Source of the DNA: Bacteroidaceae bacterium
GTDB lineage: Bacteria > Bacteroidota > Bacteroidia > Bacteroidales > Bacteroidaceae
Assembly (NCBI GenBank): GCA_900772575.1
Contig: CAAHEN010000244.1
Coordinates: forward strand, 1 to 23,493
Direction: 5' to 3'
DNA length: 23,493 nucleotides
Position numbers and translations under genes: made by a program. Numbering within the stretch: the stretch's first letter is position 1; each line of letters opens with the position of its first letter. Below the pieces are notes generated by a model, which ran no database searches, was not told the DNA's origin, and worked only from the letters and a program-made list of their open reading frames with translations. This document shows positions 1 to 5,754 of this stretch, one piece after another.

Positions 1-101
1 CTCAACTTTGAAACACCCCAAAATGCATTCTACAGCCACTTCAAATAGTGTAGCACTTCATACTTGACTCTGCCCAGTCTAAATTTTGAATTTAACACTG
101 C

Positions 102-132
102 TTGCTTTCGGCGCCCGGAAGCCGTATCTTTG
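102..132 (+). promoter_or_regulatory. Predicted promoter of repeat copy 1
   Basis: TTG at 102-104 is followed by a 20-nt spacer and TATCTTTG at 125-132. This fits the Bacteroidota primary-sigma consensus (-33 TTTG or TTG, -7 TAnnTTTG). The same two boxes with the same spacing occur in repeat copy 2, although bases between them differ. Transcription should start near 137. Confidence 0.6.
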
Positions 133-145
133 CAATAGAGGAAAG

Positions 146-172
146 GGCTGTCCCACGCGGATAGCCTTTTTT
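146..172 (+). terminator. Terminator-like hairpin in repeat copy 1
   Basis: GGCTGTCC (146-153) pairs with GGATAGCC (159-166), including one G·U pair, over a 5-nt loop, and T6 follows at 167-172. It begins only about 10 nt after the predicted start site, so it would end a transcript of roughly 35 nt or act as an attenuator. Confidence 0.5.
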
Positions 173-416
173 CGTGCCCTGTGGCAACCGGAATCGCCAA
201 CATTTGGCAGAATCGGGGCCGTTTTTCCGGGAAACTTCCCTAGGGCCCGGGAAAATTTGCTCCGAGCTAATTCAAATTTGCTCCGGGGAAGTTTTGCCAG
301 AGCCCCATTTTAACACGCCAAACGGGGCCGAAAGTTAAAGATGTTAAGGTGGCGTTCCGGCAATTGGGGCAAAAAGGTGAAGCGGCGTGTGGCGCGGTGC
401 TATATTATGGAGCCTC

Positions 417-686
417 ATGGACGAACCGGAACGGGCGTTTGCAGAGCGTCCGTTGGCCCATGTGGACTTCCTCCTCTACAATTCCTTGACAAAGCGTCCA
501 CTGCAAACCATCGCGGTGGATGGTTGGACGTTCCATAAGGGTAGTGAAGTCCAACAGGCCCGCGACAAACTCAAAGACCGCATTCTCACAAAGTTCGGCC
601 TTTGCCCACACCGCATTTCGACTACTGACACCGTCAACATGGAGCGTATAAAGCAATTGATCGAACAGTTGCGCCCGGCGGGCTAA
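417..686 (+). pseudogene. C-terminal remnant of helicase-associated PD-(D/E)XK nuclease
   Basis: The frame contains HVDFLLYNSLTKRPL, then VDGWTFHKGS, then a charged helix with QQARDKLKDRILTKFGL, and ends in HRISTTDTVNMERIK. I recognise this as the C-terminal restriction-nuclease-like domain (DUF2726/REase_MTES_1575 type) found behind superfamily I helicases. Only about 90 residues remain, whereas family members are many hundreds of residues long and the helicase part is absent. In relatives the core strand normally reads IEVDG; here it reads IAVDG, so a catalytic acidic residue appears lost. The homology starts almost exactly where the 320-bp repeat ends (410), which suggests a truncation at that junction. 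The ATG at 417 is in frame, as is one at 387. Translation is possible, but nuclease activity is unlikely. Confidence 0.6.
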
Positions 687-717
687 AGGTGCAAGTTCAA
701 CCTAGTGGCGAAAACCT

Positions 718-747
718 GTCGCACCGTTTCAATAAAGTCGCACCGTT
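718..747. repeat. Short direct repeat, 11 bp twice
   Basis: GTCGCACCGTT occurs at 718-728 and again at 737-747, a period of 19 bp, between the nuclease remnant and the tRNA hairpin. No function can be assigned. Confidence 0.6.
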
Positions 748-753
748 ACAATT

Positions 754-798
754 AATATGAGCGCAGCGCACTGAATATCAGTGCGCTGCGCTCATATT
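754..798 (-). terminator. 21-bp perfect hairpin abutting tRNA-Ser; possible terminator
   Basis: Positions 754-774 are the exact reverse complement of 778-798, with a 3-nt loop (775-777). The outer edge at 798 is already the final A of the tRNA CCA, so the hairpin touches the tRNA 3' end. It is the right place for a terminator of the minus-strand tRNA, but no T-run follows the stem on that strand; only short A/T-rich sequence does. A repetitive extragenic palindrome is the alternative. Confidence 0.5.
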
Positions 799-885
799 GG
801 CGGAGAGAGAGGGATTCGAACCCCCGGTACCTCTCGGTACGGTAGTTTTCAAGACTACTGTAATCGACCACTCTACCATCTCTCC
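798..885 (-). tRNA. tRNA-Ser(UGA)
   Basis: Read on the minus strand, the gene folds as a class II tRNA. The acceptor stem GGAGAGA pairs with TCTCTCC, the anticodon stem GTAGT/ACTAC encloses CTTGAAA with anticodon TGA (849-851), and there is a long variable arm (CGTACCGAGAGGTACC). The T-loop is TTCGAAT in a five-pair stem with one wobble. The discriminator is G (801), and CCA is encoded at 798-800. The long variable arm and UGA anticodon identify serine. A promoter lies about 50 nt upstream and a large hairpin touches the 3' end. Confidence 0.95.
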
Positions 886-943
886 TGAAGGTGTTTTACG
901 CATCGAGGCCAAGCCGGCTACAGCCTGCCTCAGTTTGCGTGTG

Positions 944-975
944 CAAAAGTACGACATTTTTCTGTCCCCACCAAA
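944..975 (-). promoter_or_regulatory. Predicted promoter for tRNA-Ser
   Basis: On the minus strand TTTG (975-972) is followed by a 20-nt spacer and TACTTTTG (951-944), a good match to the Bacteroidota consensus. The start site would be near 938, leaving about 50 nt of 5' leader to be processed before the mature tRNA end at 885. Confidence 0.65.
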
Positions 976-1275
976 TTTGGGGCTGGGAAAATGGCAGATG
1001 CGTCAGCTAAACACTAAAGCTAGAGTCTAAACAGTACAAAGACCGAGTGGGGGTCAAGGCGTTGCGGTCATTCACCGGCGCAATAAGCGCCACGTCTTGA
1101 ATGCCATTGACATAATGAAGAAACGGCTTTGACTGAGCAGGCTGTTCGTGTGATGTCCAAGCGGACACCGTCTCTCCACTGCAAAACGTATTGCTGGCGA
1201 GAGCGAAAGCATGCTAAGTCAAAGCCGAAAATAATGGTGCAAGAGCTGACAATAGCCCTGACGGTCAATGCGACT
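976..1275. other. Intergenic stretch, no gene seen
   Basis: This lies between the tRNA promoter and the stop of the PstS-like gene. Small frames on both strands show no family features. A 6-bp stem (AGTCGG/CCGACT) overlaps the last codons of the neighbouring gene but has no T-run, so I do not call it a terminator. Confidence 0.5.
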
Positions 1276-2214
1276 TCAGTCGGCGCTGACCGACTTATAC
1301 TGCACGCCGGAATAAGGTAGCAGCTGGGAGTCGTTGCAGATGATGGTCTGCCCCTTCTGTCCTTTGAGGAAATAGAAGAAAGTCTTGGTGTACGACCGCA
1401 CGCGGGGATCCGTCGTGATGACGTAGACGGAGCGCACGAGCGGGTAGTCTCCGGTAAAGATGCGGTACTGGTACGGCCGCCAGCCTATGGCGTCCTTTCC
1501 TGCCTTGCGGCTGACCTTTAGCACCTTGTAGCCAAGGTTCTCGAAGGAGGTCAGTACACTGTCACTCTTCCCCTTCAGCCAGTTGGCACCGACGACGCCG
1601 ATGATGTCAGGATCGTCCTTGACGGCACGGATGACGGCCTCGTTGCCGCCCTGCGCGTAGAGGTTGCCCGCCACTTGCCGACCGTTGAGCAATGAGTCGC
1701 GCATATAGCGAACGGTGCTGGAGCCAGAGTTGTCGAACACGAACTTCAGTTCGCCGCGCTTGACAGAATATGACAGTTGCTCCCAGCGCTTGATACGCCC
1801 CGAGACGATGCCACGAATGTCATCGACGGTGATGAGCGTGTCGGGGTTGGCCTTGTTGACAATAAGCGCGAAAGCGTCTGTCGCCACCATGGCCTGCTTG
1901 GCGCCAAGGTTATGGCTCTCCACGACCTGCATCTCCGCAGCGGAGAGTTTGCGCGTGGCGATGCAGCAACGCACACTGTCACGCACCAAGAGCTTGATGG
2001 CAGAGTCCTCACTGCAGAATACCGGTTTGACGGCGGCCTCAGGATGCAGCATGCTGAAGGTCTGCAACTCATTCGTCATGATGTCACGAAACGTTTCATC
2101 CACCGCAATATGCACTTCATCGGAAGTCCGCCAGTCGGCGGGCTTCCGATGATGACCACACGAAGTGGCTAGAGTCATGCACACTGCGGCTGTTGATAGC
2201 CAGAGTGCTTTCAT
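1276..2214 (-). CDS. PstS-like substrate-binding lipoprotein
   Basis: The product is about 312 residues. The N-terminus MKALWLSTAAVCMTLATSC is a lipoprotein signal with its lipobox cysteine at residue 19, followed by CGHH, so it should be anchored in the envelope. The body resembles the PstS-type periplasmic binding fold (PBP_like_2), including a ligand-loop-like FDNSGSSTVRYMRD and a preceding GIVSGRIKRW segment. An upstream in-frame ATG (2343) would put 43 residues before the signal and overlap tonB, so I chose 2214, which is 11 nt after the tonB stop. The gene is last in exbB-exbD-exbD-tonB, and no pstCAB genes are nearby. Phosphate is the ligand suggested by the family, but an orphan role linked to TonB is equally possible. 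Confidence 0.85.
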   Translation of the reverse strand: MKALWLSTAAVCMTLATSCGHHRKPADWRTSDEVHIAVDETFRDIMTNELQTFSMLHPEAAVKPVFCSEDSAIKLLVRDSVRCCIATRKLSAAEMQVVESHNLGAKQAMVATDAFALIVNKANPDTLITVDDIRGIVSGRIKRWEQLSYSVKRGELKFVFDNSGSSTVRYMRDSLLNGRQVAGNLYAQGGNEAVIRAVKDDPDIIGVVGANWLKGKSDSVLTSFENLGYKVLKVSRKAGKDAIGWRPYQYRIFTGDYPLVRSVYVITTDPRVRSYTKTFFYFLKGQKGQTIICNDSQLLPYSGVQYKSVSAD

Positions 2215-2225
2215 GATAATGTTGT

Positions 2226-3074
2226 TTACAGGATTCTGAAACGTACGGGAAGGGTGAACCAAACCGGAACGGGGTGACCCTGCTGGCGGGCGGGCGTGAA
2301 GCGTGGAAGCTTCTTCACAACGTTGGCCGCAGCCTGGTCGCACTCCTTGGAGAGACTCTTGACGATGCGGATTTCACCGACAGAACCGTCTTTCTCAACC
2401 CGGAAGCGAAGCGTCACGACGCCTTGCAGTTCCTGTTCCTGAGCTATGCTTGGATAAACGAGATGGTCACTGACGAACTTCAAGAGCGCTGCCTCGCCGC
2501 CTGGGAACTGGGCCTGTACTTCAACGATGGCATTATCCATGACCTCTTCTTCCTTGGGGGCCTGTGTACCACCGGCCTGCTGGTTATCTTTCAAGTCATC
2601 GATGTTGATGCCACCCTTGCCGTCACCGGCGTAGTCCTGGGCCGCGATGGAGATGTTGCTCTTGGTGATCTTGTCCTGACTCTTCACTTCCTTCGTCTCG
2701 TCGACCAAAGCGTCATCTTCAATCTTGGGGACTGTGAATTGAATAGAGGCCTTGACCTGTACCTTTTCGATCTTCTGCTCTTCATACTTGACCTCAATCT
2801 TCTTCTCCTCCTTCTTCTTGGGTTCTTCCTTCTTGAGGGATTTGAGTTCGACAGCGGTCTCATCCTGAAGGTCATTCTTCTTCGTCAGTTCAGACACCAC
2901 AGCCTTGATGGCCACGATGGCTCCGATTGCCGCGATGATGATGAGCAGTATAACGAGGGCAGCCAGATTGCGGCGTCCGGCGCGTGCGCGCATTCGATAA
3001 GCTCCGTAATCTTTGTTACGTCCCTCGAATACGATGTCACACCAACCGCGTGAGATTAAATCGATTTTAGACAT
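2226..3074 (-). CDS. tonB: Energy transducer TonB
   Basis: This 282-residue protein carries proton-motive-force energy from the ExbB/ExbD motor to outer-membrane receptors. The N-terminal cytoplasmic segment holds FEGRNKDYGAYRMR, a motif usual in Bacteroidota TonB. One transmembrane helix follows at about 37-60. The periplasmic linker (about 62-180) is rich in lysine and glutamate (for example KKEEPKKKEEKK) rather than strongly proline-rich. The C-terminal TonB domain (about 188-282) begins FPGGEAALLKFV and includes GVVTLRFRVEKDGSVGEIRI and FTPARQQGHPVPVWFTLPVRF. It follows the second exbD by 18 nt and precedes the PstS-like gene by 11 nt, so the cluster is almost certainly one transcript. 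Confidence 0.95.
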   Translation of the reverse strand: MSKIDLISRGWCDIVFEGRNKDYGAYRMRARAGRRNLAALVILLIIIAAIGAIVAIKAVVSELTKKNDLQDETAVELKSLKKEEPKKKEEKKIEVKYEEQKIEKVQVKASIQFTVPKIEDDALVDETKEVKSQDKITKSNISIAAQDYAGDGKGGINIDDLKDNQQAGGTQAPKEEEVMDNAIVEVQAQFPGGEAALLKFVSDHLVYPSIAQEQELQGVVTLRFRVEKDGSVGEIRIVKSLSKECDQAAANVVKKLPRFTPARQQGHPVPVWFTLPVRFRIL

Positions 3075-3092
3075 ACTATGTTACTTCACTTA

Positions 3093-3701
3093 TTAAAACT
3101 TGACGCCCCGCTCCGTAAGGAGAGCCTTGTCGGCATCTGACATTTTGTCGATCACGTATTTACCGATGCTGCAAATCTGCATCTCGTCGAGAACTTTGAT
3201 CAAGTTGTCGTAGGTAGCGTTGTCGGCAGCCTTGATAATGACTGTCGGCGTACCCTTTGAGCTCTTGATCTCAGAGAGTCGTTCGTTGAACTCCTTCTTG
3301 CTGTTTTCATTGATGTCACGGGTCTCATACTCCTTGCGGAGCTGTGCGACCTTCACCTGCGCGGCGGCATTTTTCTGAAGCAAGAAAGCGCGGAGTCCGT
3401 CCTTGCCATATTTCGTTTCCTTGAGGTTCTGCTTGGCCTCCTCGGGCTTACCCTCGAAGTAGAACAGGCGATCCTGACCGGCCACGAGAATGGTCACTGC
3501 CTCGCTGGCTTTAGCCTGGTTGCGCTGCTCGTCCTTGATGTCCTCCTTGTCAGACGGCATGGAGATTTCCATGGTCTGCGGTTTGAGGAGTGAAGTACAG
3601 AGCATGAAGAATGTCACAAGCAACATGATCATATCGACCATCGGCGTGAAGTCCACGCGGGCGTTCATTTTCTTTTGTTTAGAGCCACTTTTCTTTGCCA
3701 T
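3093..3701 (-). CDS. exbD: ExbD/TolR family protein (second copy)
   Basis: The product has 202 residues. A short basic cytoplasmic tail is followed by RVDFTPMVDMIMLLVTFFML, a single transmembrane helix whose Asp23 corresponds to the proton-carrying aspartate of ExbD. The rest is periplasmic and ends in the ExbD-like fold (TVIIKAADNATYDNLIKVLD). At 202 residues it is longer than E. coli ExbD (about 140) because of a charged insertion at about 50-145, probably helical. It lies 9 nt after the first exbD and 18 nt before tonB. Two exbD paralogues per cluster are common in Bacteroidota, and a mixed ExbD dimer inside the ExbB ring is a reasonable inference. Confidence 0.93.
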   Translation of the reverse strand: MAKKSGSKQKKMNARVDFTPMVDMIMLLVTFFMLCTSLLKPQTMEISMPSDKEDIKDEQRNQAKASEAVTILVAGQDRLFYFEGKPEEAKQNLKETKYGKDGLRAFLLQKNAAAQVKVAQLRKEYETRDINENSKKEFNERLSEIKSSKGTPTVIIKAADNATYDNLIKVLDEMQICSIGKYVIDKMSDADKALLTERGVKF

Positions 3702-3710
3702 AACATTCTA

Positions 3711-4319
3711 TCATTGGTCAGCGCCGGCGAGCGACGTGATAAGGTTGTAACGGTTCTTGTCGATGTCGCGCAGTGAGTTCATCACATTCTTGATCACCTT
3801 GTAAGGGGTGCTCTTGTCGGCCTTAATGGCGATGCGAAGTTTCTCTTCGCCGATGGCTTCACTGGCTGCGTTGACCCAGACTTTAAGTTCGTCTGTGACG
3901 CTGTCGCAGGGGATACCGGCTGCGGGGTTCTTAGCTAAGTAAGAGTTGCGATCTTCGAGAGCCATCCAGCTGTTTACTTGGTCTAGCGGCGTGCCGAACA
4001 TAGGCACTTGCGAGAACCCCTTGATGTCACGAATCACCTCTGCCTTCTGGTCGGTGTTCACCTGCTCGGCCATTTTGGTCATGCCGACGGGTGAGTCGAG
4101 GTTAAGGAAGATCTTGCCATTCTTCTCCACGAAGATGGTCAGCAGATTCGTCGTTGGGATTTTCACTTCAGAGACCGAGCCGGGGGTGTTCACCTTGACA
4201 GGCTCTTCTTTCACAAACGTCGCGGTAAGCATAAAGAAGGTAAGCAGCAGGACCATGACATCGCTCATAGGCGTCATGTCTATGAACGTGTCTTGTTTTT
4301 TTATTTTAAAACGTCCCAT
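3711..4319 (-). CDS. exbD: ExbD/TolR family protein (first copy)
   Basis: The product has 202 residues. The N-terminus reads FIDMTPMSDVMVLLLTFFML: one transmembrane helix with the expected proton-path aspartate at residue 20. The periplasmic part ends in a segment typical of ExbD (LRIAIKADKSTPYKVIKNVM). Its length equals that of the next gene, but the central regions share little obvious sequence, so the two are old paralogues rather than a recent duplication. It starts 22 nt after exbB and ends 9 nt before the second exbD. It should form the stator motor with ExbB. Confidence 0.93.
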   Translation of the reverse strand: MGRFKIKKQDTFIDMTPMSDVMVLLLTFFMLTATFVKEEPVKVNTPGSVSEVKIPTTNLLTIFVEKNGKIFLNLDSPVGMTKMAEQVNTDQKAEVIRDIKGFSQVPMFGTPLDQVNSWMALEDRNSYLAKNPAAGIPCDSVTDELKVWVNAASEAIGEEKLRIAIKADKSTPYKVIKNVMNSLRDIDKNRYNLITSLAGADQ

Positions 4320-4341
4320 GTCTTAAATACCTTGATTATGG

Positions 4342-5211
4342 TTAGTGAGTTGCGGAGAAAGTCTGTACGATGGAGAAACCTACTTCGTCAAGGCTGAAGG
4401 TCAGACGGTCGATCTTGTTGGTGTAATAGTTGTAAGAGATAACGGCGAGGGCACCGGTGGCGATACCGGAAGCGGTGTTCACAAGGGCCTCAGAGATACC
4501 GACAGCAAGTGCGGAAGAGTCCGTACCGCCATCACCGGCAGACATGGCCGAGAATGACTTGATCATACCGAGCACCGTACCGAACAGACCCATAAGTGTA
4601 CCGAGAGTGACGATGGTACCGATGATGGGCAGGTTCTCCTGCATCATAGGCATCTCAAGAGCGGTAGCTTCCTCAAGCTCCTTCTGGATGGCGAGGATCT
4701 TCTGCTCCTTGGTCAGGATGGTGTTGTCCTCCATCTCCTTGTACTTCTTCAGGGTGGCGCCAACGACGTTAGCGACAGAGCCGCGCTGGGCGTCGCAGAG
4801 CTTCTGGGCAGCAACAAGATCGTTCTTCTTCAGGGCGTCCTTGATGCCGGCGACGAACTTCGTCAGGCTGGTGCGGCCATAGGCGTTGCGGATAGCGAAG
4901 AAGCGCTCGATCGAGAAGGCCAGTACCGTGAAGAGCAGGGTCCAGATGATAGGCACGACGAAACCACCCATATAGACGGTACCGACGAGACCAGCGGGCT
5001 CAAAGGCCTCAGCGTCTGACATGCAGGCAAACGGAGCGCCGATATCGCCCTTGAAGTTGCTGGCGGCACCGAAGGCGAAGAGGTAGATGGCCACGGCGAC
5101 GATGCAGCAGACGATGATTACCGAAAAGCCGGACTTGATGCCGGTGAAACCCTGAGACTGTTTCTTAGCAGCGGGTGCACCCTTGGGTGCAGTAGCATTT
5201 GTAGTTGCCAT
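4342..5211 (-). CDS. exbB: MotA/TolQ/ExbB proton channel protein
   Basis: This 289-residue inner-membrane protein forms the ring of the TonB motor. A soluble Ala/Lys-rich N-terminus precedes membrane segments at about 28-50 and 82-105. A long cytoplasmic charged region follows (about 110-190, including KEQKILAIQKELEEATALE). The two channel helices come last: LPIIGTIVTLGTLMGLFGTV and a second helix around ISEALVNTASGIATGALAVI. These match the MotA/TolQ/ExbB domain. The extra N-terminal membrane segment fits the longer Bacteroidota form. It is the first gene of the cluster, with a predicted promoter about 230 nt upstream. Confidence 0.94.
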   Translation of the reverse strand: MATTNATAPKGAPAAKKQSQGFTGIKSGFSVIIVCCIVAVAIYLFAFGAASNFKGDIGAPFACMSDAEAFEPAGLVGTVYMGGFVVPIIWTLLFTVLAFSIERFFAIRNAYGRTSLTKFVAGIKDALKKNDLVAAQKLCDAQRGSVANVVGATLKKYKEMEDNTILTKEQKILAIQKELEEATALEMPMMQENLPIIGTIVTLGTLMGLFGTVLGMIKSFSAMSAGDGGTDSSALAVGISEALVNTASGIATGALAVISYNYYTNKIDRLTFSLDEVGFSIVQTFSATH

Positions 5212-5439
5212 TGTTTTGTTTGATTAAAACGTTTGTAGACTTAATTGTTTTGAATTGATTGATTGTGATTTTGCTTTTGGAGAATGACGGTGAGTCCTGT
5301 TTACCGGCAGCCGGTCCACCACTAACAACTAGTAGGAATGGCAGTCAACCCAAACGCCGGTCGGACTGTAACGTCCTGGACTTCACGGCTGACAGGGCTG
5401 CCGTTCTGACGCACCTCACCTGTACGCCGAATTTGGCTA

Positions 5440-5470
5440 CAAAATTAGAAGTTAATATCCAACCTGCAAA
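5440..5470 (-). promoter_or_regulatory. Predicted promoter of the exbB-tonB operon
   Basis: On the minus strand TTTG (5470-5467) is followed by exactly 19 nt and TAATTTTG (5447-5440), a full match to the Bacteroidota consensus. The start site would be near 5436, giving an unusually long leader of about 225 nt before the exbB ATG at 5211. The leader holds a small dyad (ACCGGCAGCCGGT, 5303-5315) and a 5-bp stem (ACGGC/GCCGT), but I recognise no known riboswitch. Confidence 0.65.
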
Positions 5471-5754
5471 AGATATTCGGGAAAAACTTTGGGGCTACAC
5501 AAATATTTCATACTTCACCTCCGTCCGCACTAAAGATAATGCGAGTCCTATCATCATCCCACTTTTCGCCACAATCGTTCTCTATTAGTATTAACGCATT
5601 TAACTTCTCCGATATTTCTTCGACACAGGAAGCAAGCAGTGTTAAACCCCAATCCGGTCATTGGGCCGTCATGAGGAACATTCGGGGAGCGCCTAGCTAC
5701 CTGACCATAAACGCCAAGCCGCGTTAGCACTGGCCGAGCCGTGGCCGAACTGTT
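5471..5754. other. Intergenic stretch between the tonB and protease operons
   Basis: No gene is seen here. It contains a hairpin CCCAAT/ATTGGG (5648-5665) about 90 nt beyond the protease stop, with only a weak T-stretch on the minus strand, so it is a poor terminator candidate. It also holds the 17-bp match to the left end of the 320-bp repeat. Confidence 0.4.
5630..5646 (-). repeat. 17-bp match to the left end of the 320-bp repeat
   Basis: The minus strand reads TTTAACACTGCTTGCTT, identical to the first 17 bases of repeat copy 1. A TATC follows 18 nt after its TTG, where the full copies have TATCTTTG or TATATTTG, but here it continues as TATCGGAG. It may be a decayed third copy of the promoter end, or a shared upstream promoter motif. 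Confidence 0.45.

Larger units (their letters stand above)
91..410 (+). repeat. 320-bp intergenic repeat, copy 1
   Basis: This unit matches 13077-13396 over the same total length and in the same orientation, with small compensating indels. By eye the left 70 bp, the block around 205-270 and the last 35 bp are well conserved, and the stretch at about 275-365 has diverged. It contains a Bacteroidota-type promoter (102-132), a terminator-like hairpin with a T-run (146-172) and a second hairpin (222-231 pairing with 246-255). The second stem holds one T·G position that is a normal pair in copy 2, so pairing is conserved. The similarity stops at 410, where a nuclease-gene remnant begins. No convincing long reading frame covers the unit. 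It may be a structured RNA locus, a non-autonomous mobile element or a conserved leader; the sequence does not decide which. Confidence 0.85.

Noticed and set aside
797..1030. Plus-strand frame beginning MAEREGFEPPVPLG
   Set aside because: It is the complement of tRNA-Ser read as protein, a well-known annotation artefact.
1129..1320. 63-codon plus-strand frame after the PstS-like gene
   Set aside because: It has no motif or promoter and overlaps the neighbouring gene antisense.
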